Program-made: the position numbers and the translations under genes
Shown: one piece after another, positions 1 through 6,385 of the stretch
Layout: the number at the start of each line of letters is the position of its first letter
How positions within the stretch are numbered: the first letter of the stretch is position 1
NCBI GenBank assembly: GCA_947453285.1
Contig: CANGGA010000015.1
Span: 1-12,521, forward strand
Length of the DNA stretch: 12,521 nt
Direction: 5' to 3'
DNA from: Microbacteriaceae bacterium
GTDB taxonomy: Bacteria > Actinomycetota > Actinomycetes > Actinomycetales > Microbacteriaceae
Notes under the pieces: model-generated
The model's input: only the letters and a program-made list of their open reading frames with translations
Told to the model about the DNA's origin: nothing
Databases searched by the model: none

Positions 1-294
1 GAGCCTGGGCCAACCGACGTCTTGAGTTTTCCGATGGACGAACTTCGACCTGGCGCCGAGGGAGAGCTAACCGCTCCCGGCTTGCTTGGCGACATCGTTG
101 TTTGCCCGTCTTTCGCCGAAAAGCAGGCCGAGACCGCAGGGCACCCGCTGATCAACGAGGTTTTGCTCTTGGTCACCCATGGTGTGCTGCACTTGCTCGG
201 CTACGACCACGCCGAGCCTGACGAAGAGCGCGAAATGTTTGGCATTCAAAAAGACATTCTCGATTCGTTCTATGCAGCAGAACAGAGCGCTTAG
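1..294 (+). CDS. ybeY: Endoribonuclease YbeY (rRNA maturation factor), 3' part only
   Basis: The frame is open from base 1, so the gene begins upstream of the window; 97 codons and the TAG stop are visible. YbeY is a single-strand-specific, zinc-dependent endoribonuclease in the cytoplasm that acts in 16S rRNA 3'-end maturation and 70S ribosome quality control. The family signature is clear: the TDVLSFPMDE segment lies at the left edge (visible residues 5-14), and the zinc motif HGVLHLLGYDH has its three histidines at visible residues 60, 64 and 70. The TTG at 22 lies inside the conserved TDVLSF motif and is not a start. The stop is followed with no gap by the TTG of the next gene, so the two are translationally coupled. 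In Actinobacteria phoH normally precedes ybeY, and I would expect it just upstream. Identification is firm; only the N-terminal part is missing. Confidence 0.96.
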   Translation, partial: EPGPTDVLSFPMDELRPGAEGELTAPGLLGDIVVCPSFAEKQAETAGHPLINEVLLLVTHGVLHLLGYDHAEPDEEREMFGIQKDILDSFYAAEQSA

Positions 295-1428
295 TTGCTA
301 GCAATCGCTTTCTGGATCTCAGCTCTTCTTGCTCTGCTAACTGTTGTCTCTGCAGTAATCAAGGCCGCGCTAGAGGCCGAAAACGAAGGTGCAGCAAAGG
401 CAGAATCTTTGAGCTTTGTGAGAATGACCTTCACCGGAATCTTCGGAGTCACAATCGGCCAGAGCCTGGTTCCGCTTGGCATGACTTGGTGGGCAACGGC
501 TCTGGTTTCAGTTGCCTTGATGCTCGCGTTGCTTTTTTCGAGCCAGATTGCCGCGAAACAACTAGGCCACATTCGAGTCGGCAGAGTGGCATTAAGAATT
601 GCGCTGCCGATTGTGAACTCACTGCACCTGCTTTTCACTCCTCTCTCTCTGCCTAAAGAAGATGAGCCCGAAGAATTCGAACAAGAACTAATCGACTCCG
701 TCGAAGAATTTGGCGAGACCATAATCCGTGAAATCATGGTTCCTCGAATCGACATGGCAACCATTCGCGACGACTCGACCTTGGCTATTGCGATGGAGTT
801 CTTTTTAAAGAGTGGCTTCTCGCGATTGCCTTTGGTTGGCAAGACCGTCGATGAAGTCACCGGAATTCTCTACCTAAAAGATCTAACCCGAGTGCTTCAC
901 GAAGGCGATAAGAAGACCGCAAAGCGTTCGGCATCAGAGATATGCCGCAAGGTCGTCTTTATGCCTGAGTCTTTGCCGGTTGATGACCTGCTTCAAGCCA
1001 TGCAGAGCAATGCAACGCACATCGCCATCGTGATCGACGAATATGGCGGCGTGGCCGGACTGGTCACCATGGAAGACGTAATCGAGGAGTTAGTCGGCGA
1101 GATAGCTGATGAATACGACGAAGACGAAAACGAGATTTCGCAACTAGACGACGGCGGCTACCGAGTGGCCGCTCGCTATTCGCTTGTTGAACTGGGGGAG
1201 TTGTTCGAACTCGAGCTCGACGACGAAGACGTCGATAGCGTTGGTGGTTTGCTCGCCAAGCAGCTGGGCCGACTTCCGCTGCGTGGCGACGAAATTAGTT
1301 TTTCTGGCTTGACCTTCAAGGCAGATCGCATCGAAGGTCGCCGCAAGCGACTGGTTTCTGTTGTGGTTCGCCGCGACGCTGACCTTAGCGATGCAATCGA
1401 GGCGTTTGGAGCCGGCGAAAATGAATAA
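295..1428 (+). CDS. CBS-domain membrane protein of the CorC/hemolysin C family
   Basis: This 377-residue inner-membrane protein belongs to the DUF21-CBS-CorC_HlyC family, whose members are linked to magnesium or cobalt efflux; 'hemolysin' is a historical label. Hydrophobic segments lie at about residues 1-22, 45-62, 64-85 and 98-116. An acidic linker (KEDEPEEFEQE, 121-131) follows, then a CBS pair (about 145-272) with REIMVPRIDM at its start and IDEYGGVAGLVTMEDVIEELVG at its end. A CorC_HlyC domain covers about 282-360. The N-terminal membrane part is shorter than in typical family members of about 420-450 residues. The start is TTG directly after the ybeY stop; I chose it because the next in-frame ATG (residue 44) would remove the first membrane segment. 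The 3' end overlaps era by 8 bp. The substrate cannot be told from sequence. Confidence 0.9.
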   Translation: MLAIAFWISALLALLTVVSAVIKAALEAENEGAAKAESLSFVRMTFTGIFGVTIGQSLVPLGMTWWATALVSVALMLALLFSSQIAAKQLGHIRVGRVALRIALPIVNSLHLLFTPLSLPKEDEPEEFEQELIDSVEEFGETIIREIMVPRIDMATIRDDSTLAIAMEFFLKSGFSRLPLVGKTVDEVTGILYLKDLTRVLHEGDKKTAKRSASEICRKVVFMPESLPVDDLLQAMQSNATHIAIVIDEYGGVAGLVTMEDVIEELVGEIADEYDEDENEISQLDDGGYRVAARYSLVELGELFELELDDEDVDSVGGLLAKQLGRLPLRGDEISFSGLTFKADRIEGRRKRLVSVVVRRDADLSDAIEAFGAGENE

Positions 1429-2314
1429 TCCCTATCGTGCAGGCTTTGTGTCTTTCGTCGGTCGGCCAAACGTCGGAAAATCGACGCTGACCAATGCTCT
1501 GGTTGGCGAAAAGGTTGCCATCACTAGTTCGAAACCACAAACCACGAGGCGAGCCATCCGTGGAATTGTGCACCGCGAAATTGGCCAACTCATCATCGTT
1601 GACACCCCGGGATTGCACCGCCCGCGAACGCTGCTCGGTCAGCGACTAAACGACTTGGTCGAGAGCACCCTTGGCGACGTCGATGTCATTGGTTTCTGCA
1701 TTCCTGCTAACGAAAAGATTGGCGTTGGCGACACCTTCATTAACGAGCAGTTGAACAACTATCGCCGTGCCAAATTGGTAGCCATCGTCACTAAGAGTGA
1801 GTTGGTGAGCAAAGAGCAAATGGCAAAACAGTTGCTGGCGGTTCAGTCGCTGCGCGAATGGGATGCAATTATTCCGGTTTCGGCAGTGGCCGAAGATCAA
1901 CTCGAAGAGATAACCACGCTGTTGATTAGCCTGATGCCGGTCTCTGAACAGCTATACCCAGACGAAGCCGTCACCGATGAATCAATCGAGATGCGAATCT
2001 GCGAACTGGTTCGAGAAGCCGCGCTAGAGGGTGTTCGCGACGAACTTCCGCATTCGCTCGCGGTGACGCTCGACGAGATGAACCCGCGTGAGGGCAAAGA
2101 CCTCATGGATGTGCACGTGAATGTTTGGGTAGAGCGCGACAGTCAAAAGGCAATCATCATCGGGCACAAGGGTTCACGCCTAAGCGATGTCGGGCGACGT
2201 GCCCGTCTAGAGATTGAGAAATTGCTAGGCCAGCGAGTCTTTTTATCGATTCGAGTAAAGGTTGCGCCAGATTGGCAACGCGACCCAAAGCAACTAGGCC
2301 GATTGGGTTTCTAG
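1421..2314 (+). CDS. era: GTPase Era
   Basis: Era (297 residues) is an essential GTPase that binds the 3' end of 16S rRNA and checks small-subunit assembly; it pairs functionally with YbeY encoded two genes upstream. GTPase motifs are G1 GRPNVGKST (14-22), G2 around TTRR (41-44), G3 DTPG (61-64), G4 TKSE (124-127) and G5 SAV (154-156). The C-terminal KH RNA-binding domain carries GHKG at 248-251. G4 is unusual because the guanine-specifying Asp of N/TKxD is Glu here (codon GAG). A longer reading frame runs back to 1361, but ATG 1421 gives the normal N-terminus (MNNPYRAGFVSFVGRPN) and has a GGAG at 1408-1411, 9 nt upstream. It overlaps the preceding gene by 8 bp, so expression is coupled. The next gene lies 162 nt away behind a control region. 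Confidence 0.97.
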   Translation: MNNPYRAGFVSFVGRPNVGKSTLTNALVGEKVAITSSKPQTTRRAIRGIVHREIGQLIIVDTPGLHRPRTLLGQRLNDLVESTLGDVDVIGFCIPANEKIGVGDTFINEQLNNYRRAKLVAIVTKSELVSKEQMAKQLLAVQSLREWDAIIPVSAVAEDQLEEITTLLISLMPVSEQLYPDEAVTDESIEMRICELVREAALEGVRDELPHSLAVTLDEMNPREGKDLMDVHVNVWVERDSQKAIIIGHKGSRLSDVGRRARLEIEKLLGQRVFLSIRVKVAPDWQRDPKQLGRLGF

Positions 2315-2316
2315 GC

Positions 2317-2346
2317 TTGCTTGCCCGGCGAGCGCTGGGCTACTCT
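2317..2346 (+). promoter_or_regulatory. Likely promoter of the leuA leader transcript
   Basis: TTGCTT (2317-2322) and TACTCT (2341-2346, fitting the actinobacterial TAnnnT -10) are separated by 18 nt. Six nucleotides after the -10 comes G2353, the first base of the leader-peptide GTG. That spacing is what a transcription start at the first base of a start codon requires, so the mRNA would be leaderless. The element begins just after the era stop. The -10 matches the TATAAT consensus at only three of six positions, so the call rests mainly on position and on the leader that follows. Confidence 0.5.
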
Positions 2347-2352
2347 AAAAGG

Positions 2353-2397
2353 GTGTTGAACGGTCTCCTTCTACTTAGTGGCCGCGACGAGGCCTAA
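2353..2397 (+). CDS. Leucine-rich leader peptide upstream of leuA
   Basis: GTG 2353 to TAA 2395-2397 encodes 14 residues, MLNGLLLLSGRDEA. Residues 5-8 are four consecutive leucines using CTC, CTT, CTA and CTT; with the TTG at codon 2, five of 14 residues are leucine. A run of the pathway's end product directly upstream of the first committed enzyme gene is the hallmark of an attenuator leader peptide. There is no SD sequence, but a -10-like TACTCT ends 6 nt before the GTG, suggesting leaderless translation. The stop codon lies at the top of the 5' arm and loop of a strong hairpin, and the first Leu codons are complementary to the leuA ribosome binding site. TTG 2356 is an alternative start with the same Leu run. 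The peptide itself probably has no function; what matters is ribosome position. Confidence 0.72.
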   Translation: MLNGLLLLSGRDEA

Positions 2398-2473
2398 ACC
2401 GGCCCCCTCGTCGCGGAGATTGCCGCCATCCCGCACGACACCAAAGATTTAGCCCAGCAGGGCACAGGAGACC
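2362..2473 (+). promoter_or_regulatory. Candidate leucine-responsive translational attenuator of leuA
   Basis: GGTCTCCT (2362-2369), which overlaps the first Leu codons of the leader peptide, is perfectly complementary over 8 bp to AGGAGACC (2466-2473), which contains the leuA SD (AGGAG, 2466-2470). This pairing would hide the SD. Between the two arms sits an 11-bp perfect stem-loop (2382-2392 with 2406-2416). Its loop bases CTAAA (2394-2398) can pair with TTTAG (2448-2452), giving a possible pseudoknot, and a small GCCC/GGGC hairpin (2452-2455 with 2460-2463) sits just before the SD. Inferred logic: with leucine plentiful the ribosome clears the Leu codons and the SD is sequestered; with charged tRNA-Leu scarce the ribosome stalls on 2365-2376, covers the anti-SD, and leuA is translated. 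I recall a conserved pseudoknot called the LEU element reported upstream of actinobacterial leuA; this may be an instance of it. Confidence 0.65.
2382..2416 (+). repeat. Perfect 11-bp inverted repeat (hairpin) in the leuA leader
   Basis: CCGCGACGAGG (2382-2392) and CCTCGTCGCGG (2406-2416) are exact reverse complements around a 13-nt loop. It is the strongest hairpin I found in the noncoding sequence of this window. It overlaps the last codons and stop of the leucine-rich leader peptide, so a ribosome finishing that peptide must open it. The bases after the stem (AGATTGCC) are not a T-run, so it is not an intrinsic terminator by the usual criterion. It probably brings the anti-SD and SD arms of the attenuator together. 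Confidence 0.85.
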
Positions 2474-2476
2474 ACA

Positions 2477-4204
2477 ATGAAAAACACTCAAAAACCATCA
2501 GGTATGCCGGTTCACAAATACCAGCCTTTTCACGAACAAATCACGGTCGAGTTGCAAGATCGCACCTGGCCGACCAAGCGAATCACCGAAGCTCCACGCT
2601 GGTGTGCCGTTGACCTTCGCGATGGCAACCAAGCGCTAATCGACCCGATGAGCCCAGAGCGAAAGCTCAAAATGTTTCAGCTGTTGGTCAAGATGGGCTA
2701 CAAAGAAATCGAAGTTGGGTTTCCTTCTGCTAGCCAAACCGATTTCGATTTTGTTCGACTTTTGATTGAAGACGGTCACATTCCTGCAGATGTCACAATT
2801 CAGGTGCTAACCCAGGCTCGCAACGAACTAATCGAGAGAACCTACGCATCGCTCAAGGGTGCCAAGCAGGCAATCGTTCACTTCTATAACTCAACTTCGG
2901 TGCTTCAGCGTCGCGTGGTTTTCAATCAAGACAAGCAGGGCATTCTCGACATTGCGCTAAACGGTGCTCGCAAGTGCAAAGAAATGGAAAGCACCGTAAC
3001 CGGAACCTCGATTTATTACGAGTATTCGCCTGAGTCATACACCGGAACCGAACTCGAATATGCGCTCGAGGTTTGCAACGCGGTGATTGCTGTTCTCGAA
3101 CCAACTCCAGATCACAAGATGGTCATCAACTTGCCTGCGACCGTAGAGATGGCTACACCAAACGTTTATGCAGATTCAATCGAATGGATGAGTCGCAATC
3201 TCGACAAACGCGAAAGTGTTCTCTTGTCACTGCACCCACACAACGACAGGGGCACGGCCGTTGCCGCTGCCGAACTCGGTTACCTCGCCGGAGCAGATCG
3301 AATCGAAGGCTGTCTATTCGGTAACGGTGAGCGCACCGGAAACGTAGACCTTGTTACTCTCGGCCTAAACCTCTTCAGCCAGGGTATCGACCCGCACATA
3401 GATTTCAGCGACCTCGATGAAATCAAGCGCACTGTCGAATATTGCAACCAATTGCCGGTGCACGAGCGCAGCCCATATGGCGGTGACTTGGTCTACACGG
3501 CATTCAGCGGCTCTCACCAAGATGCCATCAAGAAGGGCTTCGAACTGATGCACAAAGAGGCAGACGCCAAGGGGGTTCACATCGATGAACTCGTCTGGGC
3601 AGTGCCTTATCTGCCAATCGACCCTAAGGACGTCGGTCGTTCATACGAAGCCGTCATCCGTGTGAATTCACAGTCTGGCAAGGGCGGCGTGGCCTACCTT
3701 CTCAAGACCGACCACAACCTCGACTTGCCTCGCAAATTGCAAATCGAATTCTCTCGCGTGGTGCAGAACGTCACCGATGCAGACGGTGGCGAGGTCTCGA
3801 GCGAAAAGCTATGGGACATCTTCATCGACGAATATCTTCCTGCCGTTGACGCGCAGCGCAAGTGGGGCCGTTTCGAACTAAAGAAATTGCGCACCGAGAG
3901 CGACATGGATGGCGTTGTGAATATCGACGTCGTGCTGCGTGATGGTGCAAACGAAATTTCACTCAGTGGCACCGGCAACGGGCCGATCTCGGCATTTATG
4001 AACGTGCTAGCGCAGCAGGGGGTAAACGCCGAGGTGCTCGACTACGTCGAACACACACTGAGTGCCGGTGGCGATGCACAGGCCGCGGCTTATGTTGAAC
4101 TTCACGTTGGCGAAAAGACTCTTTGGGGTGTTGGCATCGATGGAGACATCGCAACCGCTTCGCTCAAGGCGATTATTTCTGGAGTGAACCGCGCAATTCG
4201 TTAG
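2477..4204 (+). CDS. leuA: 2-isopropylmalate synthase LeuA
   Basis: LeuA condenses acetyl-CoA with 2-oxoisovalerate to 2-isopropylmalate, the committed step of leucine synthesis, in the cytosol. The 575-residue protein has the long actinobacterial form: catalytic TIM barrel (about 40-370), linker, and C-terminal LeuA dimer/regulatory domain (about 440-575) that gives leucine feedback in the family. Visible active-site elements are DLRDGNQ (46-52), HPHND (253-257) and GNGERTGN (282-289). Metal ligands by alignment to the M. tuberculosis enzyme (Asp81, His285, His287, Asn321) are D49, H253, H255 and N289, a constant offset of 32. ATG 2477 is preceded by AGGAG (2466-2470, 6 nt spacing), and the N-terminus MKNTQKPSGMPVHKYQPFHE is typical of the group. 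That SD is complementary to the upstream leader-peptide region, so control at translation is likely in addition to feedback inhibition. The stop lies 3 bp from the convergent tdk stop. Confidence 0.98.
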   Translation: MKNTQKPSGMPVHKYQPFHEQITVELQDRTWPTKRITEAPRWCAVDLRDGNQALIDPMSPERKLKMFQLLVKMGYKEIEVGFPSASQTDFDFVRLLIEDGHIPADVTIQVLTQARNELIERTYASLKGAKQAIVHFYNSTSVLQRRVVFNQDKQGILDIALNGARKCKEMESTVTGTSIYYEYSPESYTGTELEYALEVCNAVIAVLEPTPDHKMVINLPATVEMATPNVYADSIEWMSRNLDKRESVLLSLHPHNDRGTAVAAAELGYLAGADRIEGCLFGNGERTGNVDLVTLGLNLFSQGIDPHIDFSDLDEIKRTVEYCNQLPVHERSPYGGDLVYTAFSGSHQDAIKKGFELMHKEADAKGVHIDELVWAVPYLPIDPKDVGRSYEAVIRVNSQSGKGGVAYLLKTDHNLDLPRKLQIEFSRVVQNVTDADGGEVSSEKLWDIFIDEYLPAVDAQRKWGRFELKKLRTESDMDGVVNIDVVLRDGANEISLSGTGNGPISAFMNVLAQQGVNAEVLDYVEHTLSAGGDAQAAAYVELHVGEKTLWGVGIDGDIATASLKAIISGVNRAIR

Positions 4205-4207
4205 CGG

Positions 4208-4807
4208 TTAGTGAATTCCAAGCTCTTCGAAGTAGCAAACCGGACAAAGCGATTCATAGGTCACGTCGACGCCGTCGATGGCAACCTGTTCGCCGTCAAA
4301 AATAAACTTGCCGTCAACTTTGCGCCCGTTGAACATCGCCTTGCGACCGCAGCGGCAAATTGTTTTTAGTTCTTCGAGACTGTGTGCTATTTCTAAAAGT
4401 CGAATGCTGCCCGGAAAACCGTTGGTCAAGAAGTCTGTTCGAATGCCATATGCCAAAACCGGGATTCCATCGAGCACTGCAATCTGCAGAGCCTGATCTA
4501 CCTGTTCGCGCGTTAGAAACTGCGATTCGTCGATTAGCAGGCAGGCAATGTCTTTCGAAGTCTTCGCTTTGAAGTCAGCGCGGTGCTTTGCGAACTGAAT
4601 GCGCAGGTTCTGCTCTGGGGTCACCAAAAAGTCAATCTCGCGAGTGACACCCAGCCTCGACACAATTGTCGAGTTTCCTTTGGTGTCTACGGCTGGCTTG
4701 GCAAGCAACACGTGCTGATCGCGCTCTTCATAGTTGTGAGCCGCCTGAAGCAGCGCGGTCGATTTTCCGCTGTTCATAGCGCCATGTCTGAAATAAAGCT
4801 TGCTCAC
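4208..4807 (-). CDS. tdk: Thymidine kinase (type II, TK1-like)
   Basis: Thymidine kinase makes dTMP from thymidine and ATP in the pyrimidine salvage pathway. From GTG 4807 the protein has 199 residues and begins MSKLYFRHGAMNSGKST, with the P-loop GAMNSGKST at 9-17. DESQFLTREQ (93-102) holds the catalytic Glu94. The lasso region carries four cysteines for zinc (C151, C153, C188, C191), spaced as in the E. coli-like ELKTICxCGRKA subfamily. The frame extends to an ATG at 4861, but those 18 extra residues match nothing in the family and run into the shared promoter gap, so I prefer GTG 4807. It has no SD; TAGCAT lies 7 nt upstream, consistent with a leaderless mRNA. It is the only minus-strand gene here, divergent from recO and convergent with leuA. 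Confidence 0.95.
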   Translation of the reverse strand: MSKLYFRHGAMNSGKSTALLQAAHNYEERDQHVLLAKPAVDTKGNSTIVSRLGVTREIDFLVTPEQNLRIQFAKHRADFKAKTSKDIACLLIDESQFLTREQVDQALQIAVLDGIPVLAYGIRTDFLTNGFPGSIRLLEIAHSLEELKTICRCGRKAMFNGRKVDGKFIFDGEQVAIDGVDVTYESLCPVCYFEELGIH

Positions 4808-4814
4808 GCAGACA

Positions 4815-4820
4815 ATGCTA
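4815..4820 (-). promoter_or_regulatory. -10 element of a leaderless tdk promoter
   Basis: Read on the minus strand, TAGCAT (4820 to 4815) fits TAnnnT and is followed by 7 nt before the tdk GTG at 4807. The start lacks any SD. No good -35 is present at 17-18 nt; a TTGGCA (4847 to 4842) is 21 nt away, which is too far for a standard promoter. The call therefore depends on the -10 and the missing SD. Confidence 0.45.
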
Positions 4821-4856
4821 ACCGCGCACCTGGCCCGAGTTTGCCAAAGAGTCAGC

Positions 4857-4862
4857 GACAAT
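4857..4862 (+). promoter_or_regulatory. Possible -10 element of a leaderless recO promoter
   Basis: GACAAT matches four of six positions of TATAAT and ends 6 nt before the recO GTG at 4869, which has no SD. The -35 region is weak. It lies back-to-back with the tdk promoter in the 61-bp gap between the divergent genes, so the two may compete or share a regulator. This is the weakest of the promoter calls. Confidence 0.35.
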
Positions 4863-4868
4863 TGACCT

Positions 4869-5594
4869 GTGCCAACCTATCGAGACGAAGCGGTGATTCT
4901 GCGCACCCACAAACTGGGTGAGGCAGATCGAATCATCACCGTCTTGACCAGATATCACGGCCAGGTTCGCGCCGTGGCCAAGGGCGTTCGCCGCACCGCT
5001 TCAAAGTTCGGCGCTCGACTAGAGCCATTCATGGTTGCCGACATCCAGTTTTATGAAGGTCGAAATCTAGACACGGTTAGCCAGGCCGAGTCAATTGGTG
5101 CATACGGCAAAGAAATCATCGACGACTATTCGGCATACACAGCGGCAACTGCGATGGTCGAGACCGCCGAACGGCTAACCGGCGAGATGGCGACTCCGCA
5201 GCAGTACCTTCTGCTCGTTGGTGCGCTGCGCTCACTCGCAAACAAGGAACACTTGCCGGCCCACGTGCTCGACAGCTATTTGCTCAGGGCGCTCTCGGTA
5301 GCCGGTTGGGCTCCGAACTTCGACAGTTGCGTGCGCTGCGAAGCGCCGGGCCCACACAACGCTTTCGTGATGCAGGTCGGTGGAGTGGTTTGTGAAGAAT
5401 GTCGCCCGCCCGGTGCTGCGGTAATCGATAACGACACCTCGATTTTGTTGGCGGCGCTGCTAACCGGTGACTGGCAGATCGTTGATTCGGCATCCGAGAA
5501 AAGCACGCTGTCGGCTAGCGGAATCGTTTCGGCCTATTGCCAGTGGCATATTGAACGTGGACTTAAATCACTGCAACACGTGGAGCGAACATGA
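4869..5594 (+). CDS. recO: DNA repair protein RecO
   Basis: RecO (241 residues) works with RecR (and RecF) to load RecA onto SSB-coated single-stranded DNA and to anneal strands during recombinational repair. The N-terminal OB-fold half starts MPTYRDEAVILRTHKLGEAD, followed by a helical C-terminal domain. A four-cysteine zinc finger is visible at C154, C157, C175 and C178 (CVRC and CEEC). Length and layout are normal for the family. GTG 4869 is the start because it gives the canonical N-terminus; it has no SD and is probably leaderless. The 3' end overlaps uppS in the ATGA configuration (ATG 5591, TGA 5592-5594). This recO-uppS pairing is conserved in Actinobacteria, including M. tuberculosis. 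Confidence 0.97.
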   Translation: MPTYRDEAVILRTHKLGEADRIITVLTRYHGQVRAVAKGVRRTASKFGARLEPFMVADIQFYEGRNLDTVSQAESIGAYGKEIIDDYSAYTAATAMVETAERLTGEMATPQQYLLLVGALRSLANKEHLPAHVLDSYLLRALSVAGWAPNFDSCVRCEAPGPHNAFVMQVGGVVCEECRPPGAAVIDNDTSILLAALLTGDWQIVDSASEKSTLSASGIVSAYCQWHIERGLKSLQHVERT

Positions 5595-6385
5595 TCGAGA
5601 ACCTTGCCTTTCAGCCGGTGAAGAAACCCGGCCTTCGCGTTCCGAAATTTAGCGCTGTGCCCAAGCACGTGGCGATAGTCATGGATGGCAACGGGCGATG
5701 GGCAAACCAACGCGGGCTCACTCGAATCGAGGGCCACAAAGCTGGCGAAGCTGCGTTGCTCGATGTGGTTGCCGGTGCGATTGAGGCGGGCGTAACTCAC
5801 CTCACTGTCTATGCATTCTCAACCGAGAACTGGAAACGTTCGCCAGAAGAAGTTAAGTTCTTGATGGGATTCAATCGCGAGGTGCTGCGTAGACGTCGAG
5901 ATCAGCTAAACGAATGGGGCGTTCGAATTCGTTGGGCAGGGCGTCGACCAAAACTTTGGGCGAGTGTCATTGACGATCTCGAAGAGGCGGAGCGGCTTAC
6001 CGCACGCAACAAAACCCTCACCCTCACCATGTGCGTGAATTATGGGTCGCGCATTGAGATAACCGACGCAATAAACAACCTCGCGACGAAAGTGGCTGAG
6101 GGTGAAATTAAACCGGGTGCGATTACCGAAAAGACCATCGCCAAGGCACTGCAAAGCAATTGGCTGCCAGATGTTGATCTGTTTGTCAGGTCTTCAGGCG
6201 AGCAGCGAACCTCTAACTTCTTGTTGTGGCAGTCGGCCTACGCCGAATTCGTCTTTCTCGACACCCTCTGGCCAGACTTCGATCGAACCGACCTTTGGAG
6301 CGCAATCAAACACTTCGGTGGCAGAACCCGCAGGTTTGGTGCAGCGGTCGATAAACCTAGAGGCAAAACGGCCTCGCCAAAGTAG
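5591..6385 (+). CDS. uppS: Isoprenyl (cis-prenyl) diphosphate synthase UppS
   Basis: This cis-prenyltransferase adds isopentenyl units to an allylic diphosphate to build the polyprenyl diphosphate carrier for peptidoglycan and other wall polymers, at the cytoplasmic face of the membrane. The 264-residue protein shows HVAIVMDGNGRWA (26-38) with catalytic Asp32, GHKAG (48-52), YAFSTENWKR (74-83), and RSSGEQRTSNFLLWQSAYAE (200-219), with diphosphate-binding arginines and metal-binding Glu219. The third residue of the RTSGEQR-like motif is conservatively changed (RSSGEQR). The start ATG overlaps the recO stop and has GGAG at 5582-5585, 5 nt upstream. Chain length of the product (C50 or C55) cannot be read from sequence. 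In many bacteria cdsA follows uppS; in Actinobacteria, as here, it does not. Confidence 0.96.
   Translation: MIENLAFQPVKKPGLRVPKFSAVPKHVAIVMDGNGRWANQRGLTRIEGHKAGEAALLDVVAGAIEAGVTHLTVYAFSTENWKRSPEEVKFLMGFNREVLRRRRDQLNEWGVRIRWAGRRPKLWASVIDDLEEAERLTARNKTLTLTMCVNYGSRIEITDAINNLATKVAEGEIKPGAITEKTIAKALQSNWLPDVDLFVRSSGEQRTSNFLLWQSAYAEFVFLDTLWPDFDRTDLWSAIKHFGGRTRRFGAAVDKPRGKTASPK

Noticed and set aside
291..860. Antisense open frame of 189 codons opposite the CorC-family gene
   Set aside because: Its composition is the Ser/Arg-rich pattern produced by reading a GC-leaning gene backwards. It resembles no protein I know, and the sense frame is a clear family member.
1361..1420. Longer era start at 1361
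   Set aside because: The extra residues lie fully inside the upstream gene and do not match Era. ATG 1421 has an SD and gives the standard N-terminus.
2382..2424. Leader hairpin as a Rho-independent terminator after era or inside the leuA leader
   Set aside because: The sequence after the stem (AGATTGCC) has no T-run, and the SD complementarity explains the region better as translational control.
4808..4861. Longer thymidine kinase start at ATG 4861
   Set aside because: The extra 18 residues do not match the family, whose members begin about 8 residues before the P-loop. The extension would also cover the probable tdk promoter.
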